The position numbers were made by a program, and so were the translations under genes. From Vespula vulgaris (lineage: Eukaryota; Arthropoda; Insecta; Hymenoptera; Vespidae), in assembly GCF_905475345.1 (NCBI RefSeq), contig NC_066594.1, positions 3,718,001 to 3,782,000 on the forward strand: a stretch of 64,000 nucleotides of DNA. The letters are read 5' to 3'. Under the pieces are notes generated by a model, which saw only the letters and a program-made list of their open reading frames with translations, did not search any database and had not been told where the DNA came from. Of this stretch, positions 23,789-37,068 are shown piece after piece; the stretch's first letter is position 1; each line of letters begins with the position of its first letter.

Positions 23789-25499
23789 GTTAATAATATG
23801 AAATGAAGTAAATTATTTTGTGAACAGGCTTCTACTTAACGTCTACGTAAAATATAAACTTTGGAGTTACGCGTGCCGTATACGCGCCAATTGAAGCTTT
23901 GAAACAAGCGCAAGTAGATAAGTCGCGCATCCCCACCATACACAAGAAATGACTACACGTAAGGAAAGTTTTGTAATAGTCTTGAGAATGATGAACATAA
24001 TGTAAATTACTATGTGTTGAGATATACGTATATGTATGTGTACATATTTGTATGTGTATGTGTGTATATATATATATATATTTATATATATTTATATATA
24101 TATTTGTATTATAAATTATGTTGTCAATAATAAAATAGATACCGAAGTGTAGTATATACATGATATGATAATCTTTTTAAATATATAATATAATTTTTTA
24201 TTATTAAATTACTACATATGAATTTTATTTTATAATTATTTTTGTTTCATATATACAATGAAAAAATGAAATTCAATCAATATTAGTTAAATGAGATAAG
24301 TAATATTACGCTATGTATTGTGTATGATATCCAGATGTAATTAAAAATAATTGATTAGCGATAGTAAGGTCATTATTGCAGTATAAATTGCGTTTTAAAC
24401 ATAGCACAAAGAAAGAATAAACTAATTTTTAAGGCCTTCAAGTTCAAGGTAAAAACTCATTCTCTCTATCCTATTCGTAGTTTCATTTATTGATACAAGG
24501 TGAAGTTCATGATTTCACATTGAGATAACATTATTCAGAAAAATATTGGAATGAATCATAAGATTGTAATCATACTTTAATAATAGGATATTTCTGTTTG
24601 TTTTAAACGAACGATATTATTGTTGATTTTACACTTTGAAGTTTTTGTGACGTTTAAGTATAATTTAAATATATATATAATTATAAATATTGATAATTAC
24701 ATATAAAACAATATTACCTTAGACACGTTAACCGATAAACGTTTTATCCTAGCTTAAATCAAAGGACAAGAAATTATCTAATTATATATAATACGTCAAT
24801 ATTTTTAAACAAAATAGTAAAAAATTGTATTAGTATTATTGTCGTTCTAATTATCTCTGAAGTCTTATAAAAATATCTTGCTTTTATATATATATACATA
24901 CACACATACATTGTACCAAATTCTCTATCTTAATTTTATTTATATCATTATTCAATCAAATGTCCTTGCACAAATTGGCACAGATTGAGACTGGTAGATA
25001 CTAACGTTACACCGTGATGACGATGTAACAAGCCAACTATAATAACGAGCGTTTAATACGAATAATGCGACACTTGCAAGGAGGCGAAGTAAGTCACGTC
25101 TCTGACGATTTATTTTAGAGATTGTGTGTATATATATGTGTGTATATACATGCACACGTATATATAATAAATATAAATGTATGTGTCTGTGTGTGTGTGT
25201 ATCGCGTAGTCTCTCTTTCGATCGTCAAGGGCAACGGACAATCAAATTTTTCAATTGTTTTCTATCGTAAAGATAGAAAGCGGAATCGTTTTTTAGAATG
25301 AGCTCCTTTTGGATAATTATCTATCAGTCTCGATTTCTCTTTGCTTGACTTGCGTCCTTTTTCTTGAATCACAAGACTTTTTTCATAAAGAAAAAAGAAG
25401 AAGAAACGAATAAAGCGTAAGAGCAGCATATGATAGCTCTTAGATGAGGTTTCCCATAAATATAACATATACATACTTAGATAAAGAAGAGAAAGAAGA
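23789..25499. other. Intergenic region between divergent genes
   Basis: This is the shared upstream region of the acid phosphatase (minus) and the 379 aa gene (plus), so both promoters should lie here. It is very AT-rich, with TA/TG runs near 24050-24100 and 25130-25200. No coding sequence is supported. Confidence 0.5.
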
Positions 25500-25662
25500 A
25501 GACAACGTCGAAGATCGCTCGAAGAGAGAAGAACAAAGTTTAGAGTGAAGGAAAAAAATCGTTTCAGCCGTGGATCACATAAACGAGGGAAGCCAAACGA
25601 CGGTGCCCAAACACCGAAATGCTCGTCGCAAAAAAGCGAAAAGCGTGACCAGTGATTCGAAG
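25500..25662 (+). other. Possible 5' UTR exon of the 379 aa gene
   Basis: A purine-rich, less AT-rich segment ends at AAG|GTTTAT (25662/25663). A matching acceptor, CATAG|GCGAAG, lies at 25843/25844, nine bases before the ATG. The segment has an open frame joining in frame to the gene, but it begins at GTG with no ATG after the preceding stop (25546-25548), so I treat it as untranslated. The left edge is a guess. Confidence 0.4.
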
Positions 25663-25852
25663 GTTTATCTAAAATTTAATTTTTATATACACACAAGGAC
25701 AGTTTTTATGTCATTTAAATATCCATTAGATTCTGATGGAAAAGAGTTTTTTCTTATGTTTTTCAACATCTCCTCAAAATATGACAATATAATAATAATA
25801 ATAATCGTTTTTCTGGATTAACTGTTTGTATGACATATCATAGGCGAAGATC

Positions 25853-27512
25853 ATGGCAAATCCTTGTGGGGAATTCCGCAAGGATATGCAAAAACGTATC
25901 GCGCCAGCAGGTCCGCAACCGGCTGTATTACCGGCTTGTTCCATGACGACGATTCAAACTCAAAGTGCACCAACAACGCCAATGCGACCACGATCACTTT
26001 ATACGACTCACAGTTATCACGCGCAGACCGAGGACGCTAACTTTCAAGTATGTATATTCATACCTACAAGTTTCACTTCTCTTTTTTCTCTGCTTTTTTG
26101 TCTTCTCTACCGTCTATTGGAAGCCGCATTCTCGTGTTTCCTCTTTCGTAATCGTCCGAGAACGAACTTTCAGCGATACAGTGAATTTTCCAAGTACTTC
26201 GAAACACCACCAGCGGATCAATGGACTAGTATGACGGGTGCAACTACTTATTCGAATTCGGCGGCGATTTGGAGACAGCCAAGAAATCCTAAAACGATTG
26301 CAACTCCTTATTACGCGACTGAGGAACCCTGTGTTTATACGGAAAATTGGAGAGAACATGAAACAGATGCGGGTACCGGAGGTGCCATCACTACACCACA
26401 CGGTACCATCTCCTTGAGACTCCGCAATAGGATTCGAGTTGACATGACTGTTGATCGTGCTGTGAGAGTGATCAATTTTAAGGTGCGCTTATCATTTTGT
26501 AAAAATTTTCATTTCGGTGATATCGACGAACAGTCCTCACTCTATGATGATCCCTTATAAATTTTACGATGATTGTATTAACGAAAAGAGTATTGACACG
26601 ATAGTTACATATATCTGTTACATCTTTCGTCAGTGCAGAATAATATCGTGCTTTCCTTAAGTTGTTCTGGAACAGCCTCTGCATTACTACATCCGAATGG
26701 AAGAATATATCAATATGGATCGCGCGTTGAAATTCTGGCTCACGATACGCATGGCAATAATAAGTTAGTTATCTTTGAAAGATTATAGAAAAAGAAGGAC
26801 ATTATCATTAATTACAATTATAATTTTTACTGGTTCTGATAGATACGCAAAGATGTGGTACAAGGGTGTCAGTTTTACGTGTGAACAATGTGCTCTTGTA
26901 TATTTAGTGGATACAGCAGGAACTAGAACGACTACTGACTCGTTTTTGGACATGAGTCAAGTATATAATAGATTAATTATCTTGTAAATTTAGCGATCGT
27001 AGTTATATCAGTCATTCATTTTTATACTATTTTAGGACTTTTCTTTAAATGTTTTTTACTCCGGCTCGCGACATGGATCAACGTGCTTACAAGAAGCGGC
27101 TACAGTTCTCGGAGCTTCTCAATATTGGATTACAGATGAAGGTGTTGAAAATTGGATCATCAATAATGTTAGAATTTCTCAGACTCCGGATGGACTTGTC
27201 AGGTATTTTTAGATAATTGTATAAATCCATTAAAAAGCGTATGCAAATATAATTAATCGCAATAAATTCTTTACAATTTTTAACAGAATTGGACGTAATA
27301 GCAACAAATATCAGCTACGAACATCACCTAGCAATGGAACTGCATCCTTAACAACTCCGTTTCTACATTGCACGGCCTCGTTGGGTCAAACGTCTCATTT
27401 ATTTGTACGCCGAGGAGAACGGCGCATGCATTATGATGGAACAAGTTTCATTGTACGCAATGCAGGACACAGTGCTGGATTTGACGACAATGACCAATTA
27501 AAAGTCTATTGA
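25853..27512 (+). CDS. Conserved-looking protein of unknown function, 379 aa, 6 exons, complete
   Basis: Exons 25853-26047, 26174-26482, 26639-26763, 26843-26960, 27036-27202 and 27287-27512 join with consistent phases to a TGA stop. I do not recognise the family. Residues 1-80 are low-complexity and rich in Thr, Pro and Gln (TTIQTQSAPTTPMRP). The rest looks like a folded domain: HGTISLRLRNRIRVDMTVD, LHPNGRIYQYGSRVEILAHD, MWYKGVSFTCEQCALVYLVD, SGSRHGSTCLQEAATVLGAS and FVRRGERRMHYDGTSF. The HPNGRIYQYGS turn distantly recalls glycine-containing strand repeats in FAM194-type proteins, but this is only an impression. No signal peptide or membrane segment is seen, so it is probably intracellular. 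The ATG at 25853 follows a likely UTR intron. Clean phases and coding-like sequence make this a solid gene call despite the unknown role. Confidence 0.88.
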
Positions 27513-28514
27513 AAAGTTTGACTATTTATTCAATGTATAAGATTATACTTATTAATTACCAATGTAGTATAGTCGATAATTAAATATATTTATCGCTTAA
27601 AGCTGATCGATAAATAACATTAAAGAAATTTTTATAATAAAAAAGCAGTAATATGTATGCAACATACGTAGATATGTTTATAAACATATGTATGTATATT
27701 TGCGTATATAATTATAATTATAATATAAAAAAGATGAAACGCGAAGATTGCATATTATTGCAGTAAACATTTTTTTTACTTGACATTTAATTGAATTGCA
27801 TTTGCAACATGTTTAGGAATTTAATTTAATTGCTTTATTGTCAAAAACAAAAATATGTGAGACATTATCTCTAAAAATATGAAATCTTAGTATATTCAAG
27901 TATGTAATTTACTATTATTTTTTGCACTTATTAATAAATATATAAAACATTATGTATTGTATCTTGTTTTATAATTTATAAAAAGTACAATTTTATTAAT
28001 TATAGACAATTATGCTATATGATACTTATAGATTATTTTACTATGCAATTTATTTGATAAACTTTCATTATCACTCTGAATAATATTTAATAGTAATGCA
28101 GCACTTGCAAATTTTCTTAAATAAGAATTATATAAATCTCTCTGATTAAAATATATATATGTAAAAATATATTTAACTTGTACAGTAAAGCTTAGACATA
28201 CTGGATACCATTATGGTCTTGACTTTTTATGTTACATATGTAAGAAAATTTATTAAAATCAATGAAATTTATTTGATCATTGTAAAGCTATAGATTAAGA
28301 AAACGTTAAGTTAATAATATGAGATGATTTATCTTGTTCATAAAATCATAGGTGATCGAAGCGCTACCTAGTAGTACATTCGAAAGTTTCATCATTTATA
28401 ATGAACACGATGTAATACTACAAATATCCAGGAGCGTTACAAATACTGGGCCGAAAGGGGCTCCTGTAAAATGTCGGTAATACAGAGATATGTATTACCA
28501 TTTATTTGGCAACG
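27513..28514. other. 3' flank of the 379 aa gene
   Basis: AT-rich non-coding sequence holding the 3' UTR. Nothing else is recognised before the duplicated segment B. Confidence 0.5.
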
Positions 28515-30350
28515 CTATAAAATCTTTAAATATAATGAAAATCCTGCCATGAAACGATAAAATAAGTATTGGAACCAAAAGATATGTTCTTACAATGCAA
28601 TTCATGATTAAATAATCGATGCATTATACGAAATATCGAAGTTTCTTTATCTTTAAAAATTTAATAAAGTGCACACATGTTTTGCACGTCTCTGATGTAT
28701 TATTGTATAATTGCAATTAGTATTATATGAATTACGATTAATAAATAAATATAACAGTTGATGCCCTTACGGTGTCTTAATATTTCAACTTTAAAATGCA
28801 CGATTTTAATCAAAAGAAAATGCATTAAATAAATCAAGCTACTGCACAATAAGCAGAAATCAGATTAAAAAGTTATCTTTCACTAAAATCGAATAATACA
28901 TTCACGTCATATGTTATATATGACTCGCAGTACGTAATATTCTACAATATTTTTTTCTGGGTAACATAAGAACGACATGACGTATATACACAGGTGTAAT
29001 TTTGAATGACGATGTGTGCACATTCATAGCGCCGTAAATATACTTATGAATTCATATTCCTTTTACGTAAATTGCTTCCTCATCTCAACTTTATTATACT
29101 CTTTGCTGCATGCGATCGTATTAAAATTTTGCATTTTGTTCCTGGTACGAATAGATTATTACTTAGAAACGTTCAAAGAAGAGAACCACTTCCTGTGAAA
29201 GTTTGTAAATATAACTCGTTTGGATGTTTTGTTGAAAAAGTTACGTTTACTTTAACGTTTACGAAATAGATACTTAATTTCTGCAAAACTAATGCGAATT
29301 CTATTTCGTTACTCAATTAGTATACATCGTAGAATAGTTCTACGTAAAATGAATTTGTTTTAATGAACTCCAGTTATCAACCAGTTATCTGATAACTATT
29401 TTAATATGGAGCTAAAAAGAAACATAATTCATTTATTAATTTCTTCGGTTTCTTATCTAAATTTTTAATTTTTGCTTATTCTGGCTTCTTTCGTAGTTTT
29501 GGTGATGTCAATAAAATTTTTCGTTGTCCTAAAATAGAAGAACTTGCTAGAACGATGCATGAAATTTTAACATAATGTGTTCAGCTTTTGTTCTCCCATT
29601 CCTCTTCTGGGTTCCTTTCTTTCAGTACAAATCTATAATTAGTAGATAAAGTAAATCTGTTTAATCCAAATATTTGCCGACTTTAATACTTAGCTATCAA
29701 GATCTTTTTTTTTCTAAACATATTGTTCGCATGCTTTTTATTTCATATGAAGTATTAAAAATAAATAAAAATAAAAAAAAGATAATTACGTAAATTAGGT
29801 ATCTATATTTCTCCAGTAGAGAAGATTACTCGATAATAAATGGGTAATAAACTGTATTATCACTGACAGAAGATCGTAAATTAGATAATTTTATATCAGG
29901 GAACTATATAGGTATATCGAAAGCGTTGGCAGTAGTTTATAACGTGTATCGACTAACGTGAAGTATTGACTAATGGTTGGTTGGTGTGTCGAACTAGCAA
30001 GTAGTACCACTCCGTGTCAGGACGGACACACTCGAGAGTACGTCTGTGCTTACGGTGTATCCGTGTAAAGCTGGAGGTTGAAGCGTATTTATACGGAGGA
30101 TGCGGTACAAGAACTGCTTCATTGCTTGACCTACATTCTTTGAATAACGTCTGAAAAAAAGAACGTTCGATTCGTACATAAACATTCAATTCGGCTATCG
30201 ATTAATTTTGTAGCATTCGTGGTACGATACTATTGACGATAATTCGTGTTTTGCACTTTGGAGTCTAAGAGGTCAGTCAGTTATTTTAGAATAAACTGAC
30301 GAATCTTTTACAATCCTGTCGAAGCAATTTTTAATCAGACTTAACAAACT
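28515..30350 (+). repeat. Duplicated segment B, partner of 17.0-18.98 kb
   Basis: Direct-orientation partner of segment A1, about 11.4 kb away. B keeps more CG dinucleotides, especially in 29940-30160, where A1 shows TG/CA. Open frames in this stretch (for example 29953-30189) are not preserved in A1, so the conserved part is probably not protein-coding in these frames. It could be a regulatory block or a non-coding transcript. Confidence 0.85.
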
Positions 30351-31815
30351 TTCCGCGTAGTAACGATCGAGAAACGAGGAGAAATATGGAGTAATACTTT
30401 GGTAACAATAAATCTCTGCTGACGATATGAAAGATCGATAACCGAATATATCGTTCGAGGTTTATGAAAATTCGGGAGGTGGGATTAAAAAGAATAATGA
30501 ACGAAACGTCTAGTTGCATGACACAAAAGAATGACATTTTTGTTGCATCTATGCCCTCGCTGTTTATTATTTGGAATCTTCTTTTCACTATATTCTAGAT
30601 TCTAGGACAATAATCATTAATATTGTACCATTATCATCTCGCGTCATTCACGCCAGAACACAGCATCTTTGTGTACACATCATTAATTTCGGACGACCGG
30701 GATTGCTTCTAAGTCCATCGTGATAAATACTTTTCCATAATCTTTAATGTTCACCAAGAATTTTAGGGTGGAGGCATACCAATCATCGAGCCGTTGTCGT
30801 TCCTTGTTTTCCCATTCCATCCTTCCAATATCTACGTCTTTATATCTTAAGATGCTTCCACCCTAAGAAATCTTTCATTACGATTACACATACACATATA
30901 TCCGTGTAAAAGACAATATATTTGATGATTCAAACGCAGACGAAAGCTTTACGTAGGTCTGCAAAAAAAAGTCGACCGATCACATGATAGCATAGGATCG
31001 AGTATCGAATATCCCTTTCGTTATCCTTCGCACGATCGACGAAAGCTTCCGACTGGTGTGTCGATTTCGTTTGCATCTGTGTATTCAATCCTATCACAAC
31101 TGCAAAACATTCCCGATCAATCGCGTTGCATTTCAAAGCATAATTAATCGCTTAGTCAGTGTGATGATGTTACTTTAAATGCTTCTTGGCGATTAATAAG
31201 AAAGAATCTTACAAAGCAGCGGCGAATAAGTTCGTTGCTTCGCTAAATGTTCGATTATTAATCGAAATGGGTATTTGTCTGTCAACGCGCAAAAGCACTG
31301 ATTCTTGTTTTTTTCTTTTTGTTATTTTTTTTTCTTTTTTGCTTTTTCTCTTCTCGATCTTTAAGTACCGAACACCTTTGACAAAAGTGTTTTCTATTTT
31401 ATATTTTTTCTTTTTCTTCGTCGCAAAGGCGAAATAAATGATACCTACTCGATAACCACACCGAGTCGAACATTACAACACGTTATTACGAATACGTACG
31501 AGTGATCGATCAACGTATGCTCTGCTTTTTTTTTTCTTTTTTGTTCTCTTTAACAACCGTTTAAAACATGTAATAACAGCACGTCCATTGTGAGGTACGT
31601 TAGAAAACTAGTACAAAACTAGCAGCTAGGTACAAAAATGTAATTAATCGTTAATAATGGAGGCCGCCCGGGAAACTGCCAGGGACCAGCTCCTTCCTTA
31701 TTTTCCCCCTCCACCCTTCATTCATCGAGTTAATCATTTGCATCGTACTCCCGGTGAATGGTTGCAACCCTACGGCCCTCCGTTCTCCTGCAAACTCTTC
31801 TTTTACTCCTCTTTT

Positions 31816-31869
<54 letters not shown>

Positions 31870-32858
31870 TCTTTCTTTCTTGCGTAGCCATGCATGAATT
31901 TTTGCTCTCTCTCTCTTTTCTCTCATTTTTCTCTTGCACGACTTCGCGATCTCTTTAGAATCTCGTTATCGCTGAGGATAATAATACTGCTCAATTTTTG
32001 GCGACTTTACGAGTGCAAAATGGTACGAGAGTCACGATTAGTATAATCGGTAAGAGCTAGAACATCGAGATTTTTGGATAAAAACGTGGAAATAACAATT
32101 ATTTGAAAGTTATCGTAAAAGAGACAAAGAAGGCGATTCAGGCTTGTTATCTTTTTTTAAAGCGAAGGTTTACACACAGCGATCCAATTGTATAGATATA
32201 TATCGTTAGAACGATACTCTTTTATGCCCATTTATGTTGGAAAATTTATTCGAAGAATCTTCTTTCTAATAACGTGACTACCTCGAATCAATATGCACTC
32301 GAGACATTATTAAAGTACAAGATTAAAGCTTATAATAACGAATCCAAATGAAAAAGAATGCAATCTTACGCGATCCTACTTGTTTCACGTGGACAGGCAT
32401 CGGGTATAAAGTATTTTATATGCTCAATCAAATCCGACTAAACGTCGACGTTCAACCATGTCGGTAAGCAGCGAGAAAGTGTTATGCGTCGAGCGTTTTT
32501 TAGCTTTACAGTGCTTATATCACTTTTATCACGTGTCTTCTAATTTTATCAATGTATGTCATTTCTAAAAAATATTTATTTATTAGATCATATCGATTCG
32601 GCGTCAAATTTTAGCCGAATAATGTCATCTAAACGATTTTTTGCTACGATAAAATAAAGAATTTTGTTTGATTCTTCTCTATATTTATATCGGTAATACA
32701 CAGTGATGCCATAAACTCATTTCCCCGTTTCTTTTTGGTTATCGCACAAATGCATTTTTAAATGCACTCATTGCAAATACCTTTAATAACGAGAAAACGT
32801 TGCTTATTTCGCATATTTATCTACGACTCGTGTGTGTACTCTAGTCGTTCTAGGCACC
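30351..32858. other. Non-coding stretch, no gene seen
   Basis: Mixed-composition intergenic DNA. Open frames here are short, and those at 31650-31960 are made of CT-repeat codons. No RNA gene was recognised. Confidence 0.5.
31819..31866. repeat. (TC)n microsatellite, 24 units
   Basis: A pure TC run flanked by further CT-rich sequence to about 31930. It gives rise to spurious Ser-Leu open frames on both strands. Confidence 0.95.
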
Positions 32859-33119
32859 TTAACCCTTTAATTATTAATTTAAATTTATCAAAATTTTATG
32901 ATATGTCCCGAACGGGTTTAACGTTTTTGATTGCTCGTCTTGAAGGGGTTCGCGTAAAATCGAACGCGTTATCCTAGAAAAAATGACATTCTACCGATTA
33001 GGATAGAACGTTTGAGGAATTCGTCCGTGCAAAAGGAAAAAAAGATCAGAAGAAAAAGACCTCTTATATTACCAGACATCGATTGGCGTCTTAAGTTTCC
33101 TTTTTTTTTAAAGGGTTAA
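32859..33119. mobile_element. Probable piggyBac-type MITE, about 253 bp, TTAA target sites
   Basis: The left end reads TTAACCCTTTAA (32859-32870) and the right end TTAAAGGGTTAA (33108-33119), exact inverse complements. Removing the TTAA target duplications leaves termini CCCTTTAA/TTAAAGGG. piggyBac elements insert at TTAA and often begin CCC. The interior has no open frame long enough for a transposase. Two 12-base ends can occur by chance in AT-rich DNA, so confidence is moderate. Confidence 0.5.
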
Positions 33120-36100
33120 TGTTTGTCGTTTCTTTTTCTTTTCTTTTTAATGCAGAAAAAATATTCTTAAAATTGTAAAGTGCCGAAATTTCATTTTCGA
33201 AAAACTGGTGAGATAATTCGAAATGAAAGAACGTTTTTCGCGCGGCGATAGTTGAGCGCTCCCGTCGAAAGCCTATTTCTAGCTTTCTAGCCTAGTTTAA
33301 GCAGGAGCGTTGTGTCTTTTCTTTCTCGCAATTGTACTTTTTTTACATTTTGCCATATTATTTATGTGTACATATATATATATATCGACAATTTATTGGA
33401 AGATAATTAAAAGTTTGAGTTCTTCCTTTTTTTTTTCGATCGATTGAAAGTACAATTACGAGGCAGAAATAACGAGGGCCGAAGGGTTTTTTCGTTTCGC
33501 TCGACTTTTTAACGAAGCGATCGATGAGATTTGTTATTTCCATTTAAATACGGAATTTCTTACAAGTGCTTTGTCAATCACGTTGCGACACTAAATCTTG
33601 ATCAAGTTGATTAGCCAAAAACTTGAGGCCACGGCCGCGATTAGATAAACATTATTCGCAACATGTAGAGAATCGAAAATGTCATCCTTCTTACGACTTA
33701 TGGGGTCTACCATTCTTCGATACAAAGATATCGACTGACAATCCATTTCCTTTCTTTTATTTACTTACTTTCAATCACCTTTCAATCATAATGCGATAAG
33801 TGGACGTTATATATTCGTACTGAGAGAAATATTAGTCGATCGGTTTCGTTTTTACCTGTGCGATGTGCGATGTTCGATGCGAGGATCATTTTTTTTTTTT
33901 TATTAGGAAGAACAATAACGTATTTACGACCCCATAAATCGAGAAGAAAACTAACGACAGTCCAACTATGTAGATCGTGAGAAGGTCTGCTAAAATTTCA
34001 GATTTCTGCTATCTCTTGGTAATAGCACCAGAAGGATCGATCGTGAGATTCCATTAAAAACAATGCGTTTACCAATGATTTTAACATTTAAGTAAACGCT
34101 AACATTTTAAATAACATTTTATGTAGATTTGGAAAAACTCTACTCGGTCAAGGCTTAAAATCTCTTAACGTAAGTTCTACACATCGATGTAACAATATGA
34201 ATTTTATAGTCGAATTTATTTCGACAAACCATGTGCATCGATTGTCTACCACGTAGAATCGTATCTAAATTCAAAAAGACTCAGAAAGGAGTTAACTCAA
34301 TAGATAAGATTTAATCTAATGATAATGATTATAAACAAATACTGGACTTAATAAAAGATTTTCCATAAATACTTGTGAAGCTATTAGAATAATATGCAAA
34401 CGTATTTATGTGTGCGAAGATATATACATATCACACACATATAAATAACTATATTCAATCGACGTTTTCTATATTCGTCGAACTATGCAGACCATTTCAC
34501 CGATCGTTCGAACGTAGAAGAGAGAAAGAATAAGGAGAATTAATCGTATTGAGCATCGATAATAAGAGAGGAATCGCGTTAAAAAATACGTAAGAAAGTA
34601 ACTACGGATTCTCTTGATTCGACGTGTTTTTTTTTCTGTGACATCTTTTTACCTAGTTATTTTCTTTTTTTTTGTAATTTTTATTTTTAGGGGCTTTCTA
34701 CGGGCGCGCACTTTAACGAGAATGATCGCATCTGCACGTCGCATTTGTAGAGGCATCTCCATTAATTGACTAGATTTTTATCGTTTCACCCTCTCTACAA
34801 ATCTCTCTTACCATCTCCCTATTCCTCTCCCTATCTCTTTCGCTCTATCTCTATCTCTATCTCTATCTCTCGTTATCCTTTTTTTCGTAGCTCGCGCGAC
34901 AGCCATAGTAACTTTTTGTTTCATTTAAATAGACTACAACACTTATTCAGCATGATCTTACAATTTAGAATAGGCAACAACTAATTTTTAAATATCGTTA
35001 AACGAATTTATGTTTCCTCATTAGTATTTCTTTTTCCGTTTGATTATGACACGTTCGTACGTTTCGCGTTAAGAAAATGATTACTTTAAAATCTAAATAT
35101 TCGGCTCTAGAATTTCCGAAGGATGTGAGATTATATTGAAATATCTTCACAGTTACGACAACAACGTAAAAATGTAGTCGTCCTTTCAGGTACCGTACGC
35201 ATAAAAGGATCCTTTTATTCAATTAATTCATTCTCATTTTTTCATTATTTCATTTTTTTGCTCGTTTCTTTTTTTTTTCTATTTTACTTTTTCTTTCTTT
35301 TGACATATTTTGACAATAGCGAGTTACGGGATCGACATAACGTATTATCGAGAAAAAAATGTACTAAAAATGTGAAAATTAACCAAATTACGATATTATC
35401 CTTCAACCTCGTTCGTCTCTATTCTCTCGTTTATGCTTATCGTAAAATGAAAAGAAAAAAAAAAAAAGAAAAATCAAATGAGTTAATGCAGTGTTCGTGT
35501 GCCGATTCAAAAACAGCCATAATTAGATCTTCTCTCTTATACACCGTACTGTATCTTCTTTTTCTTTTTTTGTTATTGTTACAAGCTACCGTATATAATT
35601 ATACTTTGGTTTTAAAAAGGCTAGTATTTTTTTTTTAGAAAAATTGACTCTATCTGGTAAAATATCATTACGAAAAAAGCAAGATCTTATCGAACGACGT
35701 CGACGATATTTTTTAAATACGTGCGATCGTAGTTCAGTCTATGCTCGTTTATTGAAGTTTCTCGTATAACAAATCGTCGAGCATGAACGCGTGCACGTGA
35801 CATCGTGCGTGCGAGTAGGATGATCTTCGTTGTATCCAGAAATGCGTAGAGATCTTTCTTAAAACACTGTACTGACGCAAACGTGGAGCTGCAAGATCGC
35901 GACCGTTTTTCGGTTGAGCCCGAATAACACTTAGGAATCACTTTGATTGTCTACGATCGTAAAAGAATGTAGTTTAAAAAAATATACATATATAATTATA
36001 TATCTTTTTCCGAATTTACCGTGTATCGTTAAATCGATCGACGATAAAATATTTAACAGGTTGAATGTCGAACCGATTTTGAGAAAATCGATATATTCAT

Positions 36101-37068
36101 CCAATATCTTTCATAATTTTTCATAGATAAAATATATAGGATAATTCATTGTTATATTTTTTTATATTAGACTTTCTTTTCTTATTGAGAAGTATAGTTT
36201 TAACTTTTTATATCTCAAAAAAAGGAAATTTAAAAACGGTTTAAAATGAACTTTGCAAAATTGAGTGCCGAAAGGATATTAAATGCGACAAATCACATCT
36301 TGATCATCGTTAATTGCAAGATTCGTCGTATATAGCCGTGCTGAAAATTCGTGATAATTCATGTTTAAATGAGAACCGAGCGGACGTATCGATAAAGGCT
36401 GCTCTGGAAACGGTTTCACGGATAATACGTTATACGTTCAACGAAACGTACGTAATTCGCTGTGTATCTGCGTGCTTCACGCTCAACCGCGCGAACGGCG
36501 ACTGAACGGATCGAGTATTATTTTTTCTCCTTCCCCTTTCGCTTTTTTTCCTCTCTTTTCCTTTTATCGAAGCCGACGTAGTTCGATATTTTGCACGCGC
36601 ATTAGGTCGGTCTTGCTTCGCTTGCTCTCTCTCCTAACGGCTTGCGAGGATGCAGTTCCACGTTGCTTCTGTGCACAACGTAGACCGTGATTGAACAAAT
36701 CTGAGCCTGATGTGTGGCTTTTTTCACGCTTTGAGGAGTAAAAGAAGAGAAAATGCATCGACGGTCGTCGTTCCGGGTATGACAACGACCTTGACTAGTT
36801 TAAAGAGCGCACGCTAGGAAAAACGGGAACGGGAGCGAATGGGGGAAAAAAGATGAGAGAAAGATGAGAGAAAGATGAGAGAAAGATGAGAGACAGGGAT
36901 AGAAAAAGAGAGAAAGGAAGAAAGAGAAGAACAGAGAGAAAAAGAGAGAGACAGAGAAAAAGTAAAAGAGGAAGCTTGAAAATAGGAAAAGCTGGATGCT
37001 TTAGGAATGCGTCGCGCGTAAAGGTAGGAAAGCAATCGTCGTTCTCGCGTAGGCGTTTCGTTCAATTT
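33120..37068. other. Non-coding stretch downstream of the GPCR gene
   Basis: No gene is supported. The part next to 37068 should contain the GPCR 3' UTR (minus strand). There is a TCTATC-type repeat at about 34836-34870 and an 11-base tandem repeat at 36851. Confidence 0.5.
36851..36894. repeat. 11-bp tandem repeat, 4 units
   Basis: The unit AGATGAGAGAA is repeated four times; the last unit ends in C. It lies within a purine-rich tract extending to about 36980. Confidence 0.9.

Noticed and set aside
25570..25662. Start of the 379 aa protein at 25570
   Set aside because: The codon is GTG, and no ATG occurs between the preceding in-frame stop and the donor.
31651..31958. Overlapping frames of 66-91 codons around the TC repeat
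   Set aside because: They arise from the dinucleotide repeat, which is open in several frames.
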